Notes: generated from the letters alone by a model not told the origin. Shown: positions 22,166 to 33,879, numbered from the stretch's first letter. The stretch: 64,000 nt of DNA from Gigaspora rosea (GCA_003550325.1 QKWP01001958.1:28133-92132); one strand, 5' to 3'. Numbers and translations: made by a program.

Positions 22166-22255
22166 TTATTCAAATAAATATAGTTATTCAAATAAATATA
22201 GTTATTCAAATAAATATAGTTATTCAAATAAATATAGTTATTCAAATAAATATAG
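22166..22255 (+). repeat. Five tandem 18 bp units TTATTCAAATAAATATAG
   Basis: Five consecutive identical or near-identical 18 bp units follow the MULE-type element. Related TTATTCGAATAA words occur on its other side at 21160-21260, so the transposon lies within an older repeat region. Confidence 0.9.
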
Positions 22256-24653
22256 TTTAGATCAACCTTTAAAATTTCAAGTTGACGAAAAGTCAACAGA
22301 TTGAAAAGATGGATACGCTAGAGATGCTGTGAACTATGTAAATTAAAAAATATTATTTCGTCTTAAAAATTAATTATTAAAAATTTTTAAGTCAAAATTT
22401 AATCGTTAGGTTATATAAATTTATAATTGGTTTTCATATCCCGCAAAGTGATTTTAGTGATTCTTAATGTTTCGGCTATTTATAGTGATTCTTTATTAAC
22501 TTATACTATAATACAGTAATAATATAGGTTTTATTTTTATTTGTGACCTATATGGGTATACGGATCTCTCGTAATTGAAAGGAATTTGCGTGGTTATAGT
22601 AAAGCCAGTAAGTGCATCTCATAAAAATAAAAAATACGATTAATATCCTATTTTATACGGTCTAATCAAATCATTTAATTTATTTTTGCAGACTGAACAA
22701 ACCACCAAAGTCAAAGTACTGAGCCACCAGAAATGATGATTATGCCATTTCGAATACATAAAATACAAAGTCAGAGGCCCTATAATTTGGAGGCAAAGAC
22801 CCAAGAGAAATTTTTTGAATAACTATATATACTCGTAACAAGTAACCTGGGTGGTCGATCTATCAATGCAATATAATACAATGATAATCTGACTGTTATA
22901 ATATAAAGAAAAAATAAATTGTAGGGAGGTAATAGTCAGATCCTAGGCCTGCCTCGAAAAGGCTATAACTACACCTGAGAAGACTATATTATAAAGGATA
23001 AATAGATTGAATATTTTTTGTGGACCAGACAATCACCTTCACCTAAGTACTGGCTACCTAATGGTAATTATGAGCCCGTTGAGTCTCATATGCATAGTCA
23101 GAGGCCCTATCACTCTACATTAGAGACAAAATTTTTTGCTTAACCAAGCATACCCGTACAAAAAGTTCCAGCAACTGTCTTATCAACACAAAACAATCTA
23201 GTGTAAGAAGATAAAATATTAATAAAATTAAAATCATAAATTTTATTAAAAAAGGATTTAAATAAGGGAATACTATTGACTTATACTTGATAATTAATCA
23301 CATATCGATATTGTACGTGTTTGCATATAATTGTTAATAGTTAGCCTCATGTTTGTTTTTAAGGGGCAGATTACCTGATAAGCTATAAATATCCATACGT
23401 GTATATATTTAAGAGTGAATAAAGAATATATTACTTTACTGTATTAGATGTTCGATTATCATACGTTTATATGAAATTTGTTAGTATAAATACAAAGAAA
23501 TATACTTATAAACATATGTGGCTTTATTTTAACACAGCCACTTACATGCGTTAAATGAGATTATGCATAATTTTATATTTCGAACGACTTCCAAGAAATG
23601 CATAACACGTAAATAAGTATGCATGATTTATTTAGAAATTTTTTTATTAGCATTACAAAAATAAGTAATAAAATCGCGAAATTAGATATTCAGTTTGTGT
23701 TACTTTTCTTATTATATACGATAATGCGATAAGAAAAGTCAAGGAACATAAATTTATGAGTAAACTCGATTAGATGATTCGAGCACTTTTAAGATTATAC
23801 ATGGTTTGAATAAATTATGGGTAAAGTTCGGAATCAGTTTCGAGAATGAACAAAATTTCAGTGCGATACTTGATTTACTATTACTATCGACACATGTGCA
23901 ATGTGGCTAAGGCTGATTTGGTACTTATCGCGATGATATTCCTGATCATAACTTGCTCATTGATATATTAGTCTTAACGATAATAGCAATCTTTATTAAA
24001 CTTATGCAAGCATGCATAAATTAATATAAAAATAATTTATTTTAGATACACAGATCAAATTTTTCTCTTTTTTAAACACTAATCGTTTCTCACATATTAC
24101 AATTAAGCCTTTTTTAATATAATATTATAAACTTTGATTCCAAATCCATTAAATATACTCCAGTTTTCAGTATTAAAATTTTAAATTTAAGCAGAATCGT
24201 AAGTTTTTTGCCATCTTTTTTTAAATTTAACTTTTGGCGTTCTTCTTCGGGCAAATTGGCATCAATAGTTTTTTTTGACAAATTCGTCTTTTTTTGATGG
24301 GCCGAGGTTTAAACCAGCCGGCAATTTTCCTTAACAGTTTAAGGTTAAAAAATTGTTTTTTTTTTTTTGTAAAATTTGAAAAAAAACTTAACTGCTCCAT
24401 GCGAATTACTTTTGCTTGCAGAAAAAATTGATGAATTAATTGGCAACATCACCGATAACACATAATCAGCAAAAATATACTATCTACCGCTATGAGTAAA
24501 AAAACTACCCCCAAAGATTTTACAACTAGAAAAACGGCGGCGTTTTGTGGGCTAGAGTTCTAATTCTTAGGTCTTATACTTTAAAATAAATTTAAAATAG
24601 TACTACATTTTATAATTACCATTATTTATAAACAAGATTTCAATATCCAAATG
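22256..24653. other. Non-coding stretch; one diverged repeat pair and faint coding relics
   Basis: AGTCAGAGGCCCTAT occurs at 22769-22783 and 23096-23110, each followed by ~90 bp of similar sequence, indicating an old duplication. Around 24190-24330 on the minus strand, two frames give protein-like strings (LPAGLNLGPSKKDEF, then DANLPEEERQKLNLKKDGKK) that would need a frameshift to join; on the plus strand 24396-24470 reads TAPCELLLLAEKIDELIGN. These may be relics of unidentified genes. No intact gene seen. Confidence 0.4.
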
Positions 24654-25215
24654 TTTGGGTCAAGTGAGGCGGGAGCCGGACGTTTTCTAAAATTCAGTAG
24701 AATAAGGCTTACGATTCGATGACATATTTATGATGATATTTAATAGAGTAATTCTTATTTTCCACTATTCTTTCTTATTAAAATAGTTAAAATATTCTAT
24801 TGTAGCAACCATATCTTAAACATTGAACCTAATTTAGATTCAACTCTGGTTATTTTGAACCTAAAATTTGGGTCAAGTAAAGCGGGAGCCGGACATTTTC
24901 TAAAATTCAGTAGAGTAAGGCTCATGATTCGATGACATATTTATGATGATATTTAAAATAGAGTAATTCTTATTTTCCAACCAATAAACTTTTCATTCTT
25001 ATTAAAAGTCAGTTAACGTATTCTATTGTATTAAAAGGCTTCGGTCCAAACGTTGAACCTAATCTCTGGTTATTTTGAACCTAAAAATTTGGGTCAAGTG
25101 AAGCGGAGCTGGACATTTTCTTAAATTCAGTAGAGTAAGGCTTATATTCGATAACATATTTATGATGAGATTTAATATAGAATAATTCTTATTTTCCAAC
25201 TGATAAATTTATATT
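24654..25215 (+). repeat. Three tandem copies of a ~217 bp unit
   Basis: TTTGGGTCAAGTGAGGCGGG opens the first unit, with diverged copies starting at 24867 and 25088, giving periods of 213 and 221 bp. Shared words include GACATATTTATGATGA and TAATTCTTATTTTCCA. No ORF spans the units. Confidence 0.85.
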
Positions 25216-25762
25216 AATGTTTAAAATATTACTTTGAATTACGGTAAAGTTAGAGCTGGGCATTTATTTTTGGTATATACTTGCAATGGATATATGCAAA
25301 TCATATAAGCATCGATATCGGCTGAAAAATTGTAACAAAATTCGGTTAGAAAAACGATAAAAGATAGTATGTACATACATACGTGGCTTTAGCAATCGTG
25401 ATCGCCATTTAATCATAAAAAAATTAATAAAATTTGTGCAACAAAAAATTGATGAGAAGGGCTCCTCAGTTTTGTGTAACTTCATGTGCATCAATTTTTT
25501 CGACTAATATAAAAGTGTATTAACATTTAACAGTGCTTTTTTTTTTATTATTAGTAAATCGACAAGTAATATTTATAGCAAGCAATACTAATTCAATATA
25601 TGGTTTATTAGATTTATTTCACTATTCAAATTTTTATATATAAGCTATTTATAATTCTAAAAATAATCTAATATTAAACCAACTAATCAAGTCAGATAAC
25701 CCAAGCCTATACTACAACAAAGCTGTGAAATAGCTAACCATACAATTTAAAGGTTGTTAAAA

Positions 25763-27738
25763 TTATTCATAACTATAATAATTGTCATGCACCTTTGTTA
25801 ACCAGCTTTTTAGACACATAACAGCACGTACTGAATCTGGCCTAAGACTGCTTCTAACTTTTGTAATAGTGTGGGCAGCGATTAAAAAAGCCTGCTCGCT
25901 TGGAATACTAGTTCCTTGTAAAGATAAGTAATTTCTTGCCATTTTACTAAGTGTTGGAAATTCTTTTTCAAATTTATACCACCATGCAAGTGGGTTTCCT
26001 TCTGGAGCAAGCGGGAGAACTAAGTATCATTCTAATTCATTTTCTACTGGTACACCACTTTCTTGTTGTAAAAGTAATTCGAAAAATAATCGCTAATTCT
26101 TTATTTTTAGGTCTTCTTTTCCTGTATCCGTAACCATATTTGAAGAAGTTTCTCTATAGCTTGACATAAGCTCACGTAATGCATTTATGGCAGCTGTTCG
26201 TGTTTCATGCGTTACAAAGGTTATTAGTTTTGAACATGGATCAAGTAAAGTAGGTAACGTAGTTGAGTGTTCAATAATCTCCCAATATTCTTCTAACTTA
26301 TGCATAATAGATTGTGCCATATAACATTCATCTTCTCTGTGATTTGAAAGATATTGATCAAGATGATGTTGAAGTCCAATGAATACAAGTCGAACATCAC
26401 TAATAGTTGGATAAGAGCTAGTAGATAACAATAACGTTGCCTGGTAGATTGGTTCAAGAAGGTTTAGCATTGCATTTACTTGTTCCCACTCGCTTTCATC
26501 AAGCTATAAGATTTCAAGTTGTCTTCTATTTTTTGCAACCAAATAGTCTAACATTTCTTTCATTTTATTAAATTTTTGTAACATAAGGAACATACTGTTC
26601 CAGCGGGTATCGACATCAAGTTCTGGTTTTAGATATTCAACTTCTTGTATAACACAAATATTTTGTAATGCATCACATAATAATTGAGAATGGCGTATTT
26701 TTTTTACAAAGTCTCTAACTTTCTCGATAATCAACGTCTCGAGTTGCATACCATGTTTTACTGCTATGTTCAAAATATGAGCTGCACATCTATGGTGCAT
26801 AAATTCACTATTTTCTTCCAAAGAAAGAGCTGTTTGTAGTTCACGCCCCGCAACGATCATACTGGCATCATTGTCAGTTGTAAGTCCACAGATCTTTTGC
26901 GTAATTTTAAACTCATTAAGCAATGTTAAAAGAAGATCTTTAGTATGTGTTCCGTAATGATGATCTGGATAATGAATTAAGTCTATAAGAAAATTGCGTG
27001 CCTCCCACTTATTATCGATGTAGTATAAAGTTACTCCAAGATATGCTTGATTAGATATAGAGGTCCATACATCACATGTAATCGAGATCTTAGAGTTAAC
27101 ATTTTGAAGTAATTCTATAATTTTTTCGCGTATAGCTTCAAATCGATTTAAAATTTCATTACATAATACTTGTCAGCAGAGAATGCTGTAGCATGAATCA
27201 AGAACACCAATCATTTCCTTGAAGTATTTATTATCTACAATAGAAAAGGGTAACTGGCAGCATGTAATTAAATCGACAATCTTTTTAGTTATTTCATCTG
27301 TCCGCTTTGATTCTTTTGATGTATATGGTTTAGTGCTGAATCGTAGAAGAGTTTGATGCTTCAAAAAAATATTTTTATGATGCTTGTTATTAAGATGTAT
27401 TGCTAATGTCCCAGTTGTGTTTCCCGGTTTCCATTTCTGCTTGCAAATGCTGCAAATTATCGCAGTTACTTCATCATGATTATTTTTTCTTCAGTAAAAA
27501 ACTCCCATACGGTAGATGTACGTTGTCTAGTTCGTCTCAAATTATTACGATCAGCATTATTATTTGAACTGATAGTAGAATCTGCGTCTTTACCATCTGC
27601 AAGATGTTCGTTTTCACTATCACCCAAATCGTCACTATAATTAATATCTATATTATCAGCAATAAAGCTGGTATCTTCTTCGATAGGCTCAGTAGCAAGG
27701 TTTGTATTTTCGCTATTTTCTGTGGTATTGTCAGACAT
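25763..27738 (-). pseudogene. hAT-family transposase, full length but inactivated
   Basis: From 27738 it encodes an acidic N-terminus, then a BED zinc finger (VWEFF...ICSICKQKWKP...LAIHLNNKHH), the RNase-H-like core (DVWTSISNQAYLGVT, DNDASMIVAGREL, CAAHILNIAVKHG, DVDTRWNSMF) and a C-terminal dimerisation domain (PLAWWYKFEKEFPTLS, then GTSIPSEQAF), ending at TAA 25763-25765. Lesions I can place: a one-base loss in an A-run near 27482-27487 inside the finger region, and in-frame stops TGA 27173-27175, TAG 26504-26506, TAG 26093-26095 and TGA near 26020. All stops are TAG or TGA. Apart from the frameshift, one frame runs the whole length, so this is a recently dead copy. Transposon ends not identified. 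Confidence 0.92.
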
Positions 27739-27819
27739 AGTGGTTAAATGTTTGAATTACTAAGCATACTAATTGTTCATGATATTTAAAAGAAATGTAA
27801 AAATTTTTTTCATTTACAG

Positions 27820-27960
27820 GTCAAGTCAAAATTCTATATTTGTTAATTTTACAACTGTCAAAAAGGTGTGTGAATTGAGAAAAGTAAAAATAAATTTTTT
27901 TTTTAACTACGAGTCAAGTCAAAATTCCATATTTGTTAATTTGACAACTGTCAAAAGGTG
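27820..27960 (+). repeat. Direct repeat of ~49 bp upstream of the hAT gene
   Basis: GTCAAGTCAAAATTC and following ~35 bases occur at 27820-27868 and 27912-27960, 92 bp apart, ending AACTGTCAAAA(A)GGTG. The position upstream of the transposase start suggests transposon subterminal repeats (inference). Confidence 0.7.
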
Positions 27961-28358
27961 CTTCACAATAGTCTTGTATATAGCGAATTAAAAGTAATAA
28001 TATCACATGTTTTTTTATTTGCAGGGAAGAAAACTTAAAACAAGAAAAAGGTCATGTTACGAGTTTTTAAATTATAAAAGAAAATATTATACTTAAAAAA
28101 AAGTATTTATAATTAAAAAAAAAAGAATTGGGTCTATTTATTTATAAAATAAAGTAAAAATTAACTTTTTTTTTTACATATACGTATATAAAAATTAAAT
28201 CTTTACTTTATTCATGGTAATTCTAAAAAAAAAGATTATAAAGAAAAAGAAAAAAAGGAGTATAAAAATATATATATACAGTAAATAAAGACATAAAAAT
28301 TTTTGTCTCCATTTATACAATAACTTTAATGAGATATTATAGTAACCTGTATTAAGTT
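27961..28358. other. AT-rich, no gene seen
   Basis: A/T-rich simple sequence with no supported ORF, RNA or repeat structure. Confidence 0.5.
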
Positions 28359-28589
28359 ACATATATTTTTATATGAACTGGAGGTTTTTTTTCAATCTCG
28401 TTGCTTTACCTGATTAGGGTTTTGCAAGTGCCAGTGCCTGACACTTGCAGAACCTTACATTTAACCCATTGTTTACATATACTTTTACATGAACTGGGGG
28501 TTTTTTTTCAATCTCGTTGCTTTACCTGATTAGGGTTTTGCAAGTGCCAGTGCCTGATACTTGCAAAACCTTACATCTAACCCATTGTT
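28359..28589 (+). repeat. Tandem duplication, two ~116 bp copies
   Basis: 28359-28474 and 28475-28589 are nearly identical. Each carries the imperfect hairpin GTTTTGCAAGTG...CACTTGCAAAAC around GCCAGTGCCTG. The same core word resembles the repeated GCAAAGTGCCAG at the start of the window. Confidence 0.88.
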
Positions 28590-28839
28590 CTTAATATTAG
28601 AACGTACTGTACGTATATATGTATGTTAAATTAAAATTTATCATGATTCAAAATTCCGTTTACATAATTAAATACCTCATGCTCATTCTTTTCAAGTCTG
28701 ATAACTACTAACATTCCTTATTTTTTATAGAATTTTTATACAGGAGAAAGAATATCGTGATTATTATATTATATACTTAATATTGTTTTTTATAAGTGGC
28801 AGTTTTTTTTTTTTAATTATTTATATAATATTTACTTCG

Positions 28840-29010
28840 GTGTATAAACCACTTTACAGTTGATATAATAGTGGCTCCAGAGTATAAACTATTTTACATT
28901 AATAGTATTACTCTAGAGTGATTTACTTCTTTTAATACCTTAATCACACTGGTATAGAGTAGCTTATACTCCTAAGTTACTCTGGAGTATTATGCACCAT
29001 TAGCAGCCCT
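28840..29010 (-). mobile_element. Inverted relative of the 20833-21040 miniature element
   Basis: Ends in ACTCTGGAGTATTATGCACC then ATTAGCAGCCCT, the reverse complement of the start of the 20.8 kb copy. The interior repeats CTCCAGAGTATAAAC, ACTCTAGAGTG and TATAGAGTAGCTTATACTCC. Confidence 0.5.
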
Positions 29011-29879
29011 ATATTCTATGCTTACAATTTATACAATAAGTTTGTACTTATGGGCTGGTGCATAAAGATATGTACCTCAAATAGCTTAGATTAAAATATT
29101 TTTTGCACAAATTAATTTTTAATTTTTTTAATTTAATATACTTATTAGGTTAACAGATTGATAAAAATAAAATTGTTTTGATTATTTTATTGATAAAATA
29201 AAAAAAATTATTATATTAACTTTTTTTAAAAATATTTACTATATAATTTACTATAGTAATTTATATATGTATATATAGTAAAAAAATCTGATTACCTCAC
29301 TTTAAAGCTTGATTTCTTAACAACCAGTGATTCAATTTTGCTCAAATTTTTACCATATCTTTATCATATGCACATTAATGCACTTGCATAGTACAAACTT
29401 ATAGAACTGCATATTGGTTGCGAAATTATTTAAAATGTCTTTTTTTAAAAAAAAAATTTTTGTTTTTTTTCAAATATAGTGAATTGTACATGCTTAATTA
29501 TTAAAATAAAACAACGTTAAAACAATAAAAATAATATAATAAGTTAGATTAAAACCTATTTTATTTGATACTAAAAAATTTTTAATAATTAATTAAGAAA
29601 AAAAAATTTTTTCTTAGTGTCAAAATTATGAAATTTTTTGAGGTACATATCTTTTTGCACTGCGCCATATCTATTAATAATTTTTTAAACTTTATATCAG
29701 ATATATGGTTCTTCATATTTTTTTAATACAATACAATGTATTATATGATTCAATTTTTAATAATTTTGATAAAACTTCAAGTGCTTTTCATATTTGCTCA
29801 TAATAAAACAAGCCTTGCTATAATCTTATACTAATGCTACTATTGGTTAATGCAATAAATTAGAATTTAATTACTTTGT
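29011..29879. other. AT-rich, no gene seen
   Basis: No supported gene or clear repeat. Short A/T palindromes only. Confidence 0.5.
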
Positions 29880-29932
29880 TATTTAACTAGGGATGTTATC
29901 CTGTTCATCCAAACTCTGTTCGGCCCTATACA

Positions 29933-30169
29933 TGTTGGCAAAATCCCAAATTACTATAGTTTGGGATTTGTCCGCGCCCAAATCCCAAATATATCCCAAA
30001 TTAATTTCTCAAAAACTTTATTAATAATCTTTGTTTAAACAAATAGTTGATATTCTTATTGTTGTAGATAATATATTTGCAAAATTTTAAGACTACTTTT
30101 TTGATTTAATCTTTTACAAATAGCAATTGTTTTTTTTTGGATTTGGGATTTGTTCGTGTTTTGCCAGCA
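29933..30169. mobile_element. MITE nested in the deleted hAT element
   Basis: The left end TGTTGGCAAAATCCCAAAT and a right end reverse-complementing to TGCTGGCAAAACACGAAC form an inverted pair. AAATCCCAAAT words are repeated inside in both orientations. TTCGGCCCT words occur on both outer sides, but I could not fix the target duplication. Confidence 0.65.
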
Positions 30170-30552
30170 AGTATATTCGGCCCTGTTTGAAGCCCAAACC
30201 AGTTAAACTCGAGTCTTTGTAGTCACATGATTTTTGCTATAATATTTAAACTCCTCCTGCTCAAATTGAGTTTGGAATCAGTTAGATGAGCAAAATGCTT
30301 GATTAGTAATTGACTTTTACTATCGTGCATTGACAAAAAATATCTTTTTTCAATTGGCCAATTATTATGGCGTTATGCTAATATGATGAAGATAGACTTT
30401 TAATTAAAAGTTAATTGCGATATTATGACAATATTAATTTTTTTTAATTAATTACCACGAAATTAAATAATGAAAATTGCTTTTTTTTAATATATAAATG
30501 TGCGATTTTTTCGGTTGCACATATTTTTACTTATTTACTTAAACTTCGTAAG

Positions 30553-30959
30553 ATGGATGAAGAAAACACACTTGACCAATTTATTAACCAAATTAAACAT
30601 ACCTCTTTGAGCTCTCAAAATACACTTGAATCCGAAACACTTTTAGAAATAACAAACCATCCCCAAAATGATTAAAAAAAGATCCTTTCTGGGATGAACT
30701 TGCTGAAATTGGTGATAAACGACATTGCAATAAACCTTATTCAATAGATATTGGTCTTGTACGCTATTCTGGACTTCACAAATGCACGTAATTATTTGAT
30801 CGTGCAGGCTACTTCTGTATCTAGTGAAGAATGTTTTCTAAAGCCAAAAATACAATTAATCCAATCCGTAATCGACTACCTGAAGAAAGTGTAACTGCAA
30901 GTCTCTGCCTAAAAACATAGTACAAATCAGGCATCCTCGACTATGTAGAATATTATTAA
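30553..30959 (+). pseudogene. hAT transposase C-terminal relic
   Basis: Starts MDEENTLDQFINQIKHTS, stops early at about 30674, then continues in shifted frames: KKDPFWDELAEIGDKRHCN, NARNYLIVQATSVSSEECF and RNRLPEESVTASLCLKT, ending at TAA 30957-30959. The last parts match the hAT dimerisation domain (hATC). The catalytic core is missing. It differs from the hAT pseudogene at 25763-27738, so it comes from another hAT lineage. Confidence 0.7.
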
Positions 30960-31794
30960 ACCGGATATTATTATGTTGTTCAACAAATAAATAATACGTA
31001 GCAATAGATGCAATAAATATTGTAAATGCATAATATGTATATTTTACAAATATAAAATTGCTTTAATAAATATATAGCATGCTTTATTAAATTGTTCAAA
31101 CAAGCATAATTATTAACACATTTGCATAAACCGAATTTAATAACCAGTTTTACATGTGTGGTTTGAAACAGTGTTCAAACGAGTTTTTGAGCACGAACCA
31201 ACCGGTTGGAACAGGATAACATCCATATATTTAACTATTTAAACTTCATATTAACAAATACTTTGTGTCTTTTTTACTTGCTTAGTATTGGCATATCATT
31301 TGACCCAAATCATCTACTATATGTGTTCAAAATTAAGCTACTGCCTAAAATCTACTCTTTATTTTTTGAAAAATCAAAAAAAATTACCAACAGTTGCTAT
31401 ATATAAAAGTCTAAATTTTTAGTGACTTCAAAAAGTGCCATTAATAAACTTGTTCAAAATATTAAAATATATTTATAGTAAAGATTTGGTAGCATTTGAA
31501 CAAGCTTTTATTAATTGGTTTTTTAATTTTTCAAAAAATTCAACAATTTGAAAATAAGCTACCCTACATTTTTTTATATAATTTTTGCCCAAAAAAGGTA
31601 GCTTAATTTCAGATATATATAGTATATATTAAGATATACAATAATAATATCTTCTATATAAAAAAATACACTATATGGTTAATGAATATTTATTTTAAAA
31701 ATCTTTAAAAGCTATTTTCTTAAATATTTATTTGGTATTCATATTGTACAACTTTAAACATATGTGCTATACATAGTATGTATATATACACATA

Positions 31795-32052
31795 TATATG
31801 GAAGTGAGTTAGTAGAAAAGTGACAAATCATTTTTAGTAAAATTTTTTTAATTTTTAAATCAAAATATTTTAACAACTATTTAATCAAATTTTGCTAAAA
31901 AATTTTTTATTTTAATCTTGAAATTATATAGAATTAAAATAAAAAAATTTCTATTAAATTAATTAAGATAGTTGTTAAGATATTTAAGCTTAAAGTCAAG
32001 ATAACTTTTACTTAGAAAAAATTTGTACCTTTCTACTGACTTACCCCATATG
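31795..32052. mobile_element. MITE with TA target, related to the 20036-20110 hairpin
   Basis: The left end TGGAAGTGAGTTAGTAGAAA pairs with a right end whose reverse complement is TGGGGTAAGTCAGTAGAAA; TA flanks both sides. The middle is AT-rich with inverted AACAACTATTTAAT-like words. No ORF. Confidence 0.65.
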
Positions 32053-32087
32053 TACATATATATTTATACAAAATTTGTTACAATCAA

Positions 32088-32285
32088 ACCACTCAATGAA
32101 CATTTTATATAATTTATTGTTCTCAATAGTAAATCTAGAACATAAAAATTTTATAAATGTTCTCATTGAGAACATTTCAAGAGGATAAAATGTTCTCAAA
32201 TAAGAGAACTTTTTCTAAATATCAATGTTCTTAAAAAAACTCAAATGTTCATTGAGAACCATGAGAACATTAAATTTTAAACACT
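32088..32285 (-). mobile_element. Element with repeated TGTTCTCATTGAGAACA words
   Basis: Reading the minus strand from 32285: CAGTGTTTAAAATTTAATG, then about eight copies of TGTTCTCA / TGAGAACA in both orientations. The word is itself a palindrome (AATGTTCTCATTGAGAACAT). Counterpart of 20693-20832. Confidence 0.5.
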
Positions 32286-32869
32286 GGACAGGGTTACCCC
32301 TGTTCTCTTACCAATACCTACTTCTACCCTTGTAAGGTTCGCTCCAACCCCGGTACTCACCATTACTTTCCTACCATTCTTCACCGGTTTTCCCAGACTT
32401 CCAATCCAGTTGGCCCGGAAGGGTTGATCTACCCGGCATTAGGTGCTATCATGGTTTTTCCCCCCCTGGTACCTACTTCTATAATATAGGTTCTTTTCCT
32501 CCAGTACCCGATCCAGCGGCCAGGTTGGTAGACCTTGTCCCTGAGATCGACGTCCGGTACTTCAGCTCTGGTCCAATATTCCGGTTTTGGTAGCACCGTC
32601 AAAGATCTTTGCTACCTCCTTACTCGGGACTTGCCAAATGGGTTTCTGTTTTCCCAGTTCCTTGGATTTGTCTGTGTCACGAGACACAACTTTGCCCGAA
32701 AGCTCCCATTTAAGATGTAACCAAGGACTACAGGTAATGTACCAACCGATCAACAGGAAACAGTTACCAGAACATAGGTCTATTTTTTCAAAGCGTCGTC
32801 AGTGGGATTTGAACCCTAGACCTGCCACTTGGAGGTGACAACTTACCAACTTCTCTAAGTCGCCACACC
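32286..32869 (-). mobile_element. SINE-like island with tRNA-like head
   Basis: About 580 bp of high-GC sequence with no convincing ORF (three overlapping frames on both strands cancel each other). Its minus-strand 5' end (32869 down to 32795) resembles a tRNA, listed separately; the other end abuts the AT-rich CAGTGTTTAAAATT element. A tRNA-derived SINE is the simplest reading; no poly(A) or target duplication was fixed. Confidence 0.5.
32795..32869 (-). ncRNA. tRNA-like sequence with RNA polymerase III boxes
   Basis: On the minus strand a box-A-like TGGCGACTTAGAGAAGTTGG (32848-32867) and box B GGTTCAAATCC (32805-32815) are spaced as in a tRNA gene. The anticodon arm GTCAC-CTCCAAG-GTGGC would give anticodon CCA (Trp). 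The T stem keeps only about three good pairs and the acceptor stem is poor, so I read it as a tRNA-derived SINE promoter, not a working tRNA. Confidence 0.55.
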
Positions 32870-33315
32870 TTTTATATTTGTAAAATTTAATTTTAAATTA
32901 ATTAGTTAAGTAAGAAGAATCTTTAGCACAAAGTTTATAGTAAATTTATATATTTTTATTCTAATTTTTATTATAAATTTATTTTAAAAGAACTTGGTCT
33001 ATGACTGGTATTGTCTCATTGCAATATTTATTTTACTCAATGAAAGTGAAATATATATAGCTAATTACAACACAATTCAAACTTAAAAGTAGGGCTTAAT
33101 TGTCTTGTAAATTCAATTTATTTGTATTAATTTCAGATTTAATTCAGATTATTAAAGCAATATCTAGTTTCATTCTGCTTATTTACTTTGATAGTTAAAA
33201 CTATTGCAATATTTAGTATAGTATATAAGTTAATAATAATAGTAGTTTAAAAAATATATTCTAATTGCAAATATTAGTTAATATTACAATATAAATTATT
33301 ATTAAAATTTAATTA
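32870..33315. other. Foldback-family fragment, then AT-rich DNA
   Basis: 32875-32995 matches, in inverse, the outer left end of the foldback element at 19300-19415. The remainder is AT-rich with no gene. Confidence 0.5.
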
Positions 33316-33489
33316 TAGTTGAACCTCCCAATACTGATTCCATTAATTTTGATAATCTGTTAAATTTGATAAAAATTCATCCACTAAGTCTGTTTCTGTT
33401 ATATAAATCCAATAATTTCAAATTTGATAATCTGTTAATACTAATACAAAACCTGCCCACTATGCATACTGGTTTAGAAAGTTTAATTA
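33316..33489. mobile_element. Mariner-like MITE, copy 1
   Basis: Begins AGTTGAACCTCCCAATACTG and ends GCATACTGGTTTAGAAAGTT. It has the same internal order as copy 2 (TCTGTTATATAAATCCAAT, GATAATCTGTTAATACT, TATGCATAC). Confidence 0.7.
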
Positions 33490-33879
33490 TATATAATTAT
33501 AAAATATAAACTACTCTATCAAGTCATATATTAAGAATAAAATAGGTTTAAAAATATAAGCAGGATTGTTAAATAGTAAATTACTATTGGTAAATAATAG
33601 TAATTTATCAGATAATTTACCAAAGATATGGTAAATTTACCTTTATATACTTAAAATTGAGTCTGTCTATATAATTTAATTGGCTAAAAAATTTTTTTAG
33701 TCACTAAACCATGTAATTTTATATTATACAGACCTTTTTAAGATTAACTAAAGGTGAATTTACCCATAATTTACCAAACAGTCTGGTAAATTTACTAGAA
33801 AAAAATTTAAAATTACAGTAATTAACAACCCTAGATATAAATAAAAAATTGAAATCTTATAAATGAATAATATTGTATA

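Larger units (their letters stand above)
29888..31227 (+). mobile_element. Deleted hAT element with 8 bp target duplication
   Basis: The left end TAGGGATGTTATCCTGTTC matches the reverse complement of the right end GAACAGGATAACATCCATA at all but one or two positions. TATTTAAC flanks both sides (29880-29887 and 31228-31235), the 8 bp duplication expected for hAT. It contains a relic of the hAT C-terminus (30553-30959) and a nested MITE (29933-30169), so it is an internally deleted, non-autonomous copy. Confidence 0.88.

Noticed and set aside
22166..22255. CRISPR-like array
   Set aside because: Units are contiguous with no unique spacers, and the genome is eukaryotic; it is a plain tandem repeat.
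32535..32838. Three overlapping frames in the GC-rich island
   Set aside because: Frames on both strands over the same DNA with no motif; explained by higher GC lowering stop frequency.
32795..32869. A working tRNA-Trp gene
   Set aside because: Anticodon arm and boxes A/B fit, but acceptor and T stems have too many mismatches, and it joins a longer GC-rich body.
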